Assembly (NCBI RefSeq): GCF_947495255.1
Contig: NZ_CANLYI010000006.1
Span: forward strand, 310,001-374,000
Source of the DNA: an uncultured Winogradskyella sp.
GTDB taxonomy: Bacteria > Bacteroidota > Bacteroidia > Flavobacteriales > Flavobacteriaceae
Length of the DNA: 64,000 nucleotides
Direction: 5' to 3'
Numbering within the stretch: position 1 is the stretch's first letter; the number at the start of each line of letters is the position of its first letter. The notes beneath the pieces were generated by a model. It did no database searches. It was given only the letters and a program-made list of their open reading frames with translations, and was not told the DNA's origin. This document shows positions 8,042 to 16,145 of this stretch, piece by piece. A program made the translations under genes and the position numbers.

Positions 8042-9196
8042 CTATTTTACTAATCTTATTCCAGTAAATTGCCAGCTTTCTGTTGGGTTAAAAAAATTAC
8101 GATATGTAGGTCTGCTGTGATTTTTAGATGTTGCCACAGATGCGCCTCGCAATACCATTTTATTACTCATAAATTTGCCGTTATACTCACCTACTGCTCC
8201 ATTTGCTTTTTCAAAATTTGGGTATGGTAAATAGGCACTGTTTGTCCATTCCCAACGTTTTCCCCAATGTAGTTGCTGAGCAGCAATCTCCCATTCGAAT
8301 TCTGTTGGCAATCGCATACCTTTCCACTCCGCATAGGCATTTGCTTCGTAATAATTGATATGACTTAATATCGCATTTTTGTCTACTTTTTGTAATCCTG
8401 AAAGGGAATAATAATGCCATTCTCCTTCAATATTATGCCAATATAATGGTGATTTTATATCATTTTTATTGACCCAAGACCAACCTTCATCTAACCAAAG
8501 ATTAAAATCAGAATAGGCACCAGATGCCATAAACTCTAGATATTCTCCATTAGTCACCAAATGATTATTTATCTCAAAATCATCCACATATACTTTATGA
8601 ACACCTAACTCGTTATCATAGCAAAAGTCATCTCCTTGGTGACCAATTTTATAAATGCCAGCTTTAATCTTGATGCTTTCGGTATTTGAATTTGTATCTT
8701 TTATAAGATTAAAATCTTCATCATACACAGGAAAAAGAGGATTGTGACCAAGCATGTACTTTATATCTGTCACCAATAATTCTTGATGTTGCTGCTCATG
8801 GTTTAAACCTAATGTTACTAATTCTATTATTTTAGTATCGGAAATAGCACTTAAAAGCTCTTGTATTTTAGCATCTACATAAGCTCTATATTCATAGATT
8901 TTATCTGTACTAGGTCGCGACATATTACCTCTATTGGTTTGCAATATTCGGTCTCCCACATTATTGTAATAGCTATTAAATAAAAAGTTAAAATCAGCAT
9001 CAAAAGTTATATAATTCTGAACGTAATTTTTAAGAATAAAGGTTTCAAAAAACCAAGTTGTATGTGCTAAGTGCCATTTTGCCGGACTTGCAAATTGTAC
9101 GACTTGAATCGAATAGTCTTCTATCTGTAAGGGTTTACAAATAGCTTCCGTTTGTTGTCGGATGTTTTTATATGTATGTATAATTTCTTTGGACAA
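8042..9196 (-). CDS. egtB: EgtB-like sulfoxide synthase (DinB + FGE-sulfatase domains)
   Basis: Predicted non-heme iron enzyme joining a thiol to hercynine with O2. Domains are a DinB-like helical bundle (about 1-150) and a formylglycine-generating-enzyme-like domain (about 170-384). Iron-ligand candidates are the His of WHLAH (residue 45) and the two in LNHEQQHQE (133 and 137). NRGNMSRPS and YEYRAYVD are family signatures. At 384 residues it is shorter than most EgtB proteins (about 420-450). No ATG is available near the N-terminus, so I use TTG at 9196. Without EgtA or EgtC nearby I cannot say whether the sulfur donor is cysteine or gamma-glutamylcysteine. A selenoneine or other thiol-histidine role is an alternative. 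Confidence 0.85.
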   Translation of the reverse strand: MSKEIIHTYKNIRQQTEAICKPLQIEDYSIQVVQFASPAKWHLAHTTWFFETFILKNYVQNYITFDADFNFLFNSYYNNVGDRILQTNRGNMSRPSTDKIYEYRAYVDAKIQELLSAISDTKIIELVTLGLNHEQQHQELLVTDIKYMLGHNPLFPVYDEDFNLIKDTNSNTESIKIKAGIYKIGHQGDDFCYDNELGVHKVYVDDFEINNHLVTNGEYLEFMASGAYSDFNLWLDEGWSWVNKNDIKSPLYWHNIEGEWHYYSLSGLQKVDKNAILSHINYYEANAYAEWKGMRLPTEFEWEIAAQQLHWGKRWEWTNSAYLPYPNFEKANGAVGEYNGKFMSNKMVLRGASVATSKNHSRPTYRNFFNPTESWQFTGIRLVK

Positions 9197-9213
9197 AATA
9201 AATTGTTTAACTA

Positions 9214-9948
9214 TTAATATTGGTTAATTGCTTCTTTAAAAAAATCTACAGCATCAGCTTCTGTTACATTTAAAGCTGGTAAGATAGCACCTTTGAAGCC
9301 ATCAGTCTTCCAATCACCTTTTTTAAGTGAACTAAAATGAGATGGATTTATAGTGTTATTTTCTTTATAACCACTGATGTACAAATAATGGTAATCACTT
9401 AAACTATCTGGTATGGCAAGCCCAAGCCCTAAATATATGTCGTTATTAAGCAATTGACTATAAATACCAGTATCAAAATGATGAGGCCATATCCTGATGT
9501 CTGCATTTTTACCAAAGTCTTTATTAATTTGCTCGAGACTTAATTGTGCCATCGTTCTCAATTGTACCAACTCTTGTAATTCTTCCGTACTTTTTAATTG
9601 AAAAACGTAAGAATTATTAATACTGTATGGTAAATCGTAATGTAAATTATACCTGTATTCTTTACCTAAATGTGCTTTTGAAGTATCTGCTAACCAACTT
9701 AAAACATCTTGATGCGTTGCACCATCTAAATCAAAAGAAACTGTTCCAGTTTTTGATTTCCACTGTAATGAAAAGTCGTTATAATTTAGACATAATTGGT
9801 CTCCATTTTCTGAGAGCACATGTGTTTCTAAAGTGCCATTTTTAATATTAAATCCTAAATTGGTATGGCTGTCATCAGCTTTTTTGTCAAGGAAACTAAT
9901 TCCTGCTGCTGCTAAATATTGTGCAGCTAAATGCATTTGTTCTTTCAT
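9214..9948 (-). CDS. hypothetical protein with WPHHFDTG motif in the egt set
   Basis: A 244-residue cytosolic protein that I do not recognise. There is no signal peptide or membrane segment. The clearest feature is RIWPHHFDTG near residue 155, with two adjacent histidines and an aspartate that could bind metal, and GLGLAIPDSLSDYHYLYISGY after it. The WPHHFD string recalls DUF5996-like proteins, but I could not check this. It lies 6 bases after the Rieske-glutamate synthase gene and 17 bases before egtB on the same strand, which makes co-transcription with the ergothioneine genes likely. Confidence 0.75.
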   Translation of the reverse strand: MKEQMHLAAQYLAAAGISFLDKKADDSHTNLGFNIKNGTLETHVLSENGDQLCLNYNDFSLQWKSKTGTVSFDLDGATHQDVLSWLADTSKAHLGKEYRYNLHYDLPYSINNSYVFQLKSTEELQELVQLRTMAQLSLEQINKDFGKNADIRIWPHHFDTGIYSQLLNNDIYLGLGLAIPDSLSDYHYLYISGYKENNTINPSHFSSLKKGDWKTDGFKGAILPALNVTEADAVDFFKEAINQY

Positions 9949-9954
9949 GGATTC

Positions 9955-11565
9955 TTAGTTTATTCCTGCGTAATTAATTCCTGTAAGTTTATGAATATCA
10001 ACATCAAAAGTGGATAAATCATCGTGATTAAATTTATTGACATCATCATAACCACAAGCTCTTGCTACGACTTTAATTAAATCATTTGTAGCATCAAAAA
10101 AGTTATGTAATTGTTTTGCTGAAGAGTCTATAATTAATCGACTACGTAAAGATTCTTTTTGAGTTGCAATTCCCACAGGACAATTGTTACTTCCACAAGC
10201 GCGCATGCCTAAGCAACCAATGGCTTGTAAAGCAGAGTTTGAAACTGCAATGGCATCTGCACCAAGCATTAATGCTTTTGCAAAATCTTCTGCAACCCTT
10301 AATCCACCAGTAATTACTAGAGTAACATGGTTGGCTCCAAATTTATCTAAATATTTACGCGCTCTAGCTAATGCCGGAATTGTTGGCACATTTATATGGT
10401 CTCTTAAAATGGTTGGTGCAGAACCTGTTCCGCCACCACGACCATCGAGTATGATGTAATCCACACCAACATCGAGTGCAAATTGGATATCTTTTTCAAT
10501 ATGACTTGCTGCTATTTTGAATCCAATAGGAATTCCACCAGTTCTCTCACGAACTTGTTTCGCGAATTTTTTAAAATCATCTACACCATGAAAATTAGGA
10601 AACGTTGCTGGTGAGATAGCCGTTTCTCCTTCTTTTAATCCTCTTACTTCAGCAATTTCTTTACTTACTTTACTACCTGGTAAATGTCCTCCTGTGCCTG
10701 TTTTTGCACCTTGACCACCTTTAAAATGAAAGGCTTGAACATTATCTAACTTATCCCAAGAAAACCCAAATTGAGCGGATGCCAATTCATAAAAATATCT
10801 CGAATTATTAGCTTGTTCCTCAGGAAGCATGCCGCCTTCACCAGAACAAATACCTGTTCCTGCAAGCTCTGCTCCTTTAGATAATGAGATTTTAGCTTCT
10901 CTAGATAAAGCACCAAAACTCATGTCACTAACAAATAAAGGAATATCTAATTCTAATGGTTTTTTAGCATTTGGACCAATAACCACTTTAGTTGCCACAG
11001 ACTCTTCATCCAATAATGGACGAGTTGCTAATTGCGCTGGCAAAAACTGTATACTATCCCATTTAGGTAATGTATTTCTATCCACTCCCATGGAAGCAGA
11101 AAACCCATGGTGTCCAAGATTTTTAAGTCCGTTTTGAGCTAATTCTTTAATATAACCTGTATATGGTTCTGTCTCTTCAGGATGTGTATCTGCATAAGCA
11201 CCTAAGTAGGCGTTGCGATTAAAGGGTTGTGGATAATTAACTAAGTAAGCATCGATTTCAAACGCATCTACATATAAATCATCACCTTCAATTTTTGTTG
11301 AAAATTTATGAAGTACTTCTTTGTTATTGTATTCAGAAACACCAGAATCTACACGATAATCCCATCCATGAACACCACAAATTAAGTTGTGTCCATCAAC
11401 ATGTCCATCAGACATTAAAGCGCCTCGATGCAAACACCTTCCATAAAGTACAGAAATATCGTCATCGAACTTTACAATGACTAAATCTAAACCATTGACC
11501 AAAGCGTGTTCAGGCTCTTTATTTTTTAATTGACTTACTTTAAATACTTTGGTTGGTTGTTTCAT
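9955..11565 (-). CDS. Rieske-domain / glutamate synthase-like FMN protein fusion
   Basis: A 536-residue fusion. Residues about 1-105 are a Rieske [2Fe-2S] domain with C-x-H at 44-46 (CLHRGA) and C-x-x-H at 63-66 (CGVHGW). Residues about 150-530 are the FMN-binding TIM barrel of glutamate synthase (GEGGML, GQGAKTGTGGHLPG, DGRGGGTGSAP) with the three [3Fe-4S] cysteines at about 451, 457 and 462 (CLGMRACGSNNCPVG). There is no N-terminal glutaminase, so ammonia channelling as in GltB is not expected; it is likely an FMN/Fe-S oxidoreductase receiving electrons through the Rieske centre. I use the ATG at 11565 rather than a TTG at 11610. The next gene starts 6 bases downstream. Confidence 0.85.
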   Translation of the reverse strand: MKQPTKVFKVSQLKNKEPEHALVNGLDLVIVKFDDDISVLYGRCLHRGALMSDGHVDGHNLICGVHGWDYRVDSGVSEYNNKEVLHKFSTKIEGDDLYVDAFEIDAYLVNYPQPFNRNAYLGAYADTHPEETEPYTGYIKELAQNGLKNLGHHGFSASMGVDRNTLPKWDSIQFLPAQLATRPLLDEESVATKVVIGPNAKKPLELDIPLFVSDMSFGALSREAKISLSKGAELAGTGICSGEGGMLPEEQANNSRYFYELASAQFGFSWDKLDNVQAFHFKGGQGAKTGTGGHLPGSKVSKEIAEVRGLKEGETAISPATFPNFHGVDDFKKFAKQVRERTGGIPIGFKIAASHIEKDIQFALDVGVDYIILDGRGGGTGSAPTILRDHINVPTIPALARARKYLDKFGANHVTLVITGGLRVAEDFAKALMLGADAIAVSNSALQAIGCLGMRACGSNNCPVGIATQKESLRSRLIIDSSAKQLHNFFDATNDLIKVVARACGYDDVNKFNHDDLSTFDVDIHKLTGINYAGIN

Positions 11566-11664
11566 TTTTTGAGCTTTTTTTGGTTTTTGATTCTCTTTAG
11601 GTCGAACCAATTTTAAAAAAATTACAGAAGCACAAAATATAAAAGTAAAGACTGACCAACTTGA

Positions 11665-12294
11665 CTAAGAATTTGCAATTTTTTTGTTTTTTCTAAAAAT
11701 AACGAATTTATTTTTTACAACCGGAATTCTTATAACGAAACCTAAACCAACAATTACAGCATAAATCATCCAAGTTTTATCTAAAATGGCAACATGAATT
11801 AGGCTTAATAAAACAGCAACATATGCAAAGCTTTGTAGTTTTTTCCAATTCTTTTTAAGTCGCTTCATAGATTTTCTATTAGACGTAAAAAGCAACGGAA
11901 TTAATATTAATATGGCAATAAAACCTAGAACATAATTAACTTGTGAAAATGTTTCCAAAAAACCTTCAGCTGCAATAAAAATAGCGAAATGAATTAAACT
12001 CCATATTGCCGTTGCAATTCCCATAGCTTGCCGTACAAAGAGGTTGTTAATTCCAAAAATAATAAAAACTGGTGTACATGTTAGTACTGCTGTCATCCAT
12101 CTTATGGCAAATTCTCCAGAAACATGATATAACATCTCTACTGTTGTTTTGTCATTTCCCACTACATTCTCTGCAAAGGAAACTGACAAGCCATTAGAGA
12201 AATCAACGTTTATCATTTTAAAAATTACCAATAAAGGTAAACTAGCTAAAATGGCAACAATTATCCAACCGAAATTCTTTTTTAGAAAATTCAT
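11665..12294 (-). CDS. MsrQ/YedZ-like ferric-reductase-type membrane protein
   Basis: A 209-residue inner-membrane protein with about six hydrophobic segments. The order resembles the ferric reductase-like transmembrane domain of MsrQ (YedZ): EFAIRWMTAVLTCTPVFI, then VRQAMGIATAIWSLIHFAIF, then a KNWKKLQSFAYVAVLLSLIHVAIL segment. The His residues in the two LIH motifs and in YHVSGEF are candidate heme ligands. By family it passes electrons across the membrane via b-type hemes. No MsrP gene is next to it; the closest redox partner candidate is the Rieske-glutamate synthase fusion 99 bases downstream. The gene begins 6 bases after the SnoaL-like gene. Confidence 0.75.
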   Translation of the reverse strand: MNFLKKNFGWIIVAILASLPLLVIFKMINVDFSNGLSVSFAENVVGNDKTTVEMLYHVSGEFAIRWMTAVLTCTPVFIIFGINNLFVRQAMGIATAIWSLIHFAIFIAAEGFLETFSQVNYVLGFIAILILIPLLFTSNRKSMKRLKKNWKKLQSFAYVAVLLSLIHVAILDKTWMIYAVIVGLGFVIRIPVVKNKFVIFRKNKKIANS

Positions 12295-12300
12295 AGCATC

Positions 12301-12681
12301 TTATTTATACATGGTATTGTTATTATTAGACGTTTTTGGTATTTGCTGAATACTATCCCAATGCTCTACAATTTTTCCGTTTTCATCACATCTAAAAAAA
12401 TCCATAGTAATATATTCATCATTATCTGGCCAAATTTGATGTGTATGCAATGCTACTAAATCACCTTCTGCAACATTTCTTACAAAATCAATAGATTTTA
12501 CAGGAAACTCCTTTTGCATTCTGTCAAAATAATCTATAAAAGCCTGTGGACCATCAGCAACCATTGGGTTGTGTTGTATATATGTTTCACCAACATATAA
12601 TTCTACAGCTTTGGTTGGGTTGCCTTCATAAGCCATTTTGTAAAACGCAATGGCATTTTTTTTATTCAGTTCTGTATTCAT
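12301..12681 (-). CDS. SnoaL-like (NTF2-fold) protein
   Basis: A 126-residue single-domain NTF2-fold protein with YIQHNPMVADG and FFRCDENGKIVEHWDSIQQ, the hallmark segments of SnoaL-like domains. It has no signal peptide. Such domains bind small hydrophobic ligands or act as cyclases and isomerases; the ligand here is unknown. It is related to the two NTF2 domains in the lipoprotein at 13593, which share YIQHN..ADG and VEHWD. It lies 4 bases after the zinc-knuckle gene and 6 before the MsrQ-like gene. Confidence 0.85.
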   Translation of the reverse strand: MNTELNKKNAIAFYKMAYEGNPTKAVELYVGETYIQHNPMVADGPQAFIDYFDRMQKEFPVKSIDFVRNVAEGDLVALHTHQIWPDNDEYITMDFFRCDENGKIVEHWDSIQQIPKTSNNNNTMYK

Positions 12682-12685
12682 ACTG

Positions 12686-12883
12686 TTACGTTTTAGACTT
12701 TAATTCTTCTAATTCTTTTTCTAAAGCTTCGGCTTTTTCTTTAAACTTTTGCATTGCTTTTTTAAGTTGACCTACTTTTTTTATCAATTCTTCATCTTGA
12801 AGGGATTGGTAAGAAATCACACTGTTAAGTTCTTTTATTTTTGACTTGCCACCACAAGTTGGGCAATTAGATACTTGACTCAT
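12686..12883 (-). CDS. small CxxC / coiled-coil protein
   Basis: A 65-residue protein. The N-terminus holds one CPTCGGK knuckle (residues 8-11 as the Cys pair) and residues about 28-62 form a charged amphipathic helix rich in Lys and Glu (KKVGQLKKAMQKF, KAEALEKELEEL), a likely coiled coil. One CxxC pair suggests metal binding by a dimer, or a redox pair. The ATG at 12883 and the 4- and 7-base gaps to its neighbours show it is a real gene in the operon. Function unknown. Confidence 0.75.
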   Translation of the reverse strand: MSQVSNCPTCGGKSKIKELNSVISYQSLQDEELIKKVGQLKKAMQKFKEKAEALEKELEELKSKT

Positions 12884-12890
12884 AATCTCA

Positions 12891-13520
12891 TTATTTTTTA
12901 ATGGTTATTAATACTACTTTTCCGCCAAATTGATACTTTAATTGATACTTACTATTTTGACGAATAACATTTATAAATGCTTTAGTTTCTGCCATTTCTG
13001 CATTATCAACATAGATAAATGTATTGCTATGAAAATTAGATTCTAGCATTTGAAATATAGGTAAGTACAAATCTTTCCATCCATCTAACAATAATAAGTC
13101 AATTGGATCGTCATGATTTTTTAAGGTTTCCATAGCATCTCCAATTCTTACATCAATAAGGTCGCTAACTCTTGCTTTTTTAAAATTATCTATAGCCTTT
13201 TGGGCTTTCGAGTCAATTAATTCTGTGGTAATTATGTGTCCACCTGTTTCAATGACACCTTGAGCTAAAAACAGTGTTGAAATACCAAAAGAAGTTCCAA
13301 ATTCTACAATATTTTTTAGTTTATTATCTTTAATTAGTTTTATTAATCCTTGGCCTTGTTCTTTAGAAATAGACAGATATGCATCTTTAAAATCTAATGG
13401 TTGCATTCGTCTAAAAATACTTTTTGCTGCACCCTTCATCATTTTTAGCATATCGTATTTTGAATCTTCAAATAGTTCGCTTATGGTTGTTTTTATTTGA
13501 TTTTGTGGTGAAGTTATCAT
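12891..13520 (-). CDS. class I SAM-dependent O-methyltransferase-like protein
   Basis: A 209-residue methyltransferase of the O-methyltransferase_24 type. Motif I is IVEFGTSFGISTLFLA (about residues 70-85), followed by GHIITTELIDSKAQ (acidic residue for SAM ribose), VRIGDAMETL and IDLLLLDGWKDLY. The substrate is unknown. It is the first gene of a co-directional run (gaps of 7, 4 and 6 bases) that continues through the MsrQ-like gene and, after 99 bases, into the Rieske and egt genes. The terminator at 13539 separates it from the lipoprotein gene upstream. Confidence 0.85.
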   Translation of the reverse strand: MITSPQNQIKTTISELFEDSKYDMLKMMKGAAKSIFRRMQPLDFKDAYLSISKEQGQGLIKLIKDNKLKNIVEFGTSFGISTLFLAQGVIETGGHIITTELIDSKAQKAIDNFKKARVSDLIDVRIGDAMETLKNHDDPIDLLLLDGWKDLYLPIFQMLESNFHSNTFIYVDNAEMAETKAFINVIRQNSKYQLKYQFGGKVVLITIKK

Positions 13521-13538
13521 ATTTTCTATTTTAAAAAA

Positions 13539-13571
13539 GAAGGAATATCAAAATAGTATTGATACTCCTTC
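13539..13571 (-). terminator. intrinsic terminator of the four-domain lipoprotein gene
   Basis: GAAGGAATATCAA at 13539-13551 pairs with TTGATACTCCTTC at 13559-13571 (12 of 13). On the minus strand it is followed by a TTCTTTTTT tract, 22 bases after the stop codon of the gene at 13593. Confidence 0.75.
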
Positions 13572-13592
13572 ATGCTATTAATCACTATTTAA

Positions 13593-15041
13593 TTAAAACT
13601 TACCGTTTGTATTTTTCCATTCAGATTCTGCTGGAATTGGTGCAATTACATCCCAATGTTCAACAATTTGTCCATTTTCAAGTCTGAATAAATCATAAAA
13701 AGCTGTGTGTTCACCTTTACCAAATTTTCCTTCGCTCATTGCTAACACAAAGTTGCCTTGTCCTAATACCTTATGTACTTTCGTGAACTCCATAACCAAT
13801 CCGTTTTCAACAAAATACTGCATTGCTGCGCCAAAGCCCTCCAAACCATCAGCAATAGCTGGATTGTGTTGGATGTATTTTTCAGGATTTATATAAGTCG
13901 TCAATTTATCCATTTCATGATTTATGACTACTTTTTCAAGAAACTGACTAACCGTATTTTTGTTTGCTTCTGTTTTTTCTAAATCTGATACTTCAGTTGC
14001 GCCATCAAATTGAGTGTGTCCACTTGGATTTGGCTTTTGAATCTCTAATAGATTATCCCAATGTTCTACAATTAAACCATCTTCAAAACGAAATACATCA
14101 AACCCTACTTTTGGTCCGTAAAAATCATATTCAGTTTGCGTAAACACATATTCTCCATCTTCAAAAGCACGAATTACATTTGCTTTAAAACCTCCTGGAG
14201 GCGCATGTTGCATAACTGCTCCAAAACCAGCTAAACCATCTGCTACACCTAAGTTATGTTGAATGTATTTGTTAGGATTGATATAAGAAATTGGTGTTTT
14301 ATCTCCTGTATTAAAACTGTTTAATAATGCGACTACTTTATCCTTTTTTGATAATTTAGCACCATTGTTTTTTAATGAATTAAGTGTTTGATAACGTCCC
14401 ATCCATATGGATGACTGATTCATCATACCCATAAATTCTTTGGATATGTTATTGTTCATAAATGGTTGTAAAGCTGCATCAGAATGACCTTTGTTATCCC
14501 AATACACAGCAACAATTTGCTCTCCATTTTCATTTACACCAGTAATACGTTGTAAAAAACCTTCTTGTTTTGATGTAAACCCTTTCTCTACTCTTTTATT
14601 GATTTTATTAAATGTATTCATGTCAATACCTTCTTTTGTTTCAAAAGACATGACTTCAACAAAATTGCTATTAGTTGCCTTAAATTTATCATCAATGATA
14701 TAACGAGACATTTTCATAGAAGCACCCTCAATCATAGAAGCATAATCGGCTACAGATGCATCAGACATAAATTTTTCCATGGATGCTTTGGCATTTTCAA
14801 GAGTTTCCCAATATACCAAAACCACATATTCTCCATTTTCATTGATACCACTTTGACGCTTAATAAAACCTGGCTGCTTTTTTGTGAAATTGGCTTCTAT
14901 TTCAGCATCAAGTTTATTAAAAACCGGTGTATTGGTAACAGATTTTGTTTTGAAGGTTGTAACCTCTAAAACAGATTTTGCATTACTACAACTGCCAACA
15001 AATAAACCTAGTATGACTAATGCTATTAATTTAATTTTCAT
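13593..15041 (-). CDS. lipoprotein with two ABM-like and two SnoaL-like domains
   Basis: A 482-residue predicted lipoprotein with lipobox LFVGSC at residues 13-18. It is a double duplication. Residues about 25-115 and 122-215 are ferredoxin-like antibiotic-biosynthesis-monooxygenase-type domains with matching segments (NKLDAEIEANFTKKQPGF / NKINKRVEKGFTSKQEGF and VVLVYWET / IVAVYWDN). Residues about 235-345 and 355-475 are SnoaL/NTF2-fold domains with YIQHNLGVADGLAGFGA / YIQHNPAIADGLEGFGA and VEHWD. Each domain type usually occurs alone, so four in one envelope protein is unusual. It is probably periplasmic or outer-membrane anchored and may bind or convert a small hydrophobic molecule. It follows the MBL lipoprotein gene by 45 bases. 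Confidence 0.8.
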   Translation of the reverse strand: MKIKLIALVILGLFVGSCSNAKSVLEVTTFKTKSVTNTPVFNKLDAEIEANFTKKQPGFIKRQSGINENGEYVVLVYWETLENAKASMEKFMSDASVADYASMIEGASMKMSRYIIDDKFKATNSNFVEVMSFETKEGIDMNTFNKINKRVEKGFTSKQEGFLQRITGVNENGEQIVAVYWDNKGHSDAALQPFMNNNISKEFMGMMNQSSIWMGRYQTLNSLKNNGAKLSKKDKVVALLNSFNTGDKTPISYINPNKYIQHNLGVADGLAGFGAVMQHAPPGGFKANVIRAFEDGEYVFTQTEYDFYGPKVGFDVFRFEDGLIVEHWDNLLEIQKPNPSGHTQFDGATEVSDLEKTEANKNTVSQFLEKVVINHEMDKLTTYINPEKYIQHNPAIADGLEGFGAAMQYFVENGLVMEFTKVHKVLGQGNFVLAMSEGKFGKGEHTAFYDLFRLENGQIVEHWDVIAPIPAESEWKNTNGKF

Positions 15042-15086
15042 TTTTAATATATTTTAATATTGGGTAATAATTTTTTGTAAGCAGGA

Positions 15087-16049
15087 TTAAAACCAATCTG
15101 CACCTAGATCTCCTGGGAAAAAGGCTTCTGGTAACGATAAATAAAGTCCGCCGTCTAAATATGTTGGATACAACACTTCTAGTTCGTCTATAACTTCTTG
15201 GTGTGTAGTAGCTGTGCCACCACCAGTAATGGTTTGAGTACCTTTTATAATACCTTGAGCATTTTGTAAATAATCAATATTTTCATCGATAGCAGTGCCA
15301 ACATCAGAGCGAGAACCATTATGACCTACAAAAAGATGATTGTAATTAGCAAAGTTTACTTTCAATATATTTAGACCAGCAATCCAATTATTAATCTCAT
15401 CCTCTCCACTATTTGGTGTGTATTCTCTTAAATATGGATGCGATAAATTATAAACAAGATCTCCTGCAAAAACAACCTTATGTTCTTCGTTATAGATATA
15501 ACCGTTTTCTCCAGTTTCAGCGTTAGATACCTTGTCAAAAATAAAAGTTAAACCTCCTATTTCTTGAGAACCAGTAACTCCAATTACATTATTAGGATAT
15601 AAATTGGTAAAGTCTACAGTATTATTTAATTCTGCAGCAACAGTGCTTTCGGCATAAAAATCTAAATCTGTAAAATTTGCTGCACCACCATAATGATCGC
15701 CATGATTATGGGTAATAATTACTGCTCCTGATTTATTAATAGCATCTACATATGCTTCTAATTCATTTGCAAAAACAGGTGCAGGTCCTAAATCTACCAA
15801 AACAACATTGTTTTCCGTCTCTACAATAGTTACTGTATATGGAGCAGTATCAAAATTGATAGTGTGGTATCTTACGGTATTTTCTGTAATTACATTCACA
15901 GAACCTGTAGTTATAATCGAACTTGATGGAGCTATTCCAAAATCAATAACATGTTGTGAATTTGAATCATCGTCATCATTACTACAAGAGAAAACTGTGA
16001 AAGCCAACATAATAATGGCAATAAATTTTAATTTAAAATACTTCATCAT
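15087..16049 (-). CDS. metallo-beta-lactamase-fold lipoprotein hydrolase
   Basis: A 320-residue predicted lipoprotein (lipobox near FTVFSC, then SNDDDD, a flavobacterial surface-lipoprotein style). The MBL metal motif HxHxDH is THNHGDHYGG (about residue 113), with further ligand candidates in FAGDLVYNLSH and FVGHNGSRSD. This is a zinc hydrolase of the extracytoplasmic branch; the substrate is unknown, and VVLVDLGPAP near residue 85 resembles alkyl-sulfatase or quorum-quenching-type enzymes only loosely. It probably forms a unit with the downstream four-domain lipoprotein and is preceded by an araC-type gene. Confidence 0.85.
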   Translation of the reverse strand: MMKYFKLKFIAIIMLAFTVFSCSNDDDDSNSQHVIDFGIAPSSSIITTGSVNVITENTVRYHTINFDTAPYTVTIVETENNVVLVDLGPAPVFANELEAYVDAINKSGAVIITHNHGDHYGGAANFTDLDFYAESTVAAELNNTVDFTNLYPNNVIGVTGSQEIGGLTFIFDKVSNAETGENGYIYNEEHKVVFAGDLVYNLSHPYLREYTPNSGEDEINNWIAGLNILKVNFANYNHLFVGHNGSRSDVGTAIDENIDYLQNAQGIIKGTQTITGGGTATTHQEVIDELEVLYPTYLDGGLYLSLPEAFFPGDLGADWF

Positions 16050-16079
16050 TTTTATTTTTTATGTTAATAATTAATACCG

Positions 16080-16110
16080 CAAAATTATAGCAGCATAAAA
16101 CTTAACTAAA
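16080..16110 (-). promoter_or_regulatory. candidate promoter of the MBL lipoprotein gene
   Basis: On the minus strand TAATTTTG (16080-16087) fits TAnnTTTG, and TTTA (16107-16110) sits 19 bases upstream at the -33 position, three of four bases matching TTTG. This suggests that MBL and the lipoprotein can be transcribed apart from the upstream araC gene. Confidence 0.5.
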
Positions 16111-16145
16111 GATGAATGTGAGTGTAAAAATGGTATATATCGAAC

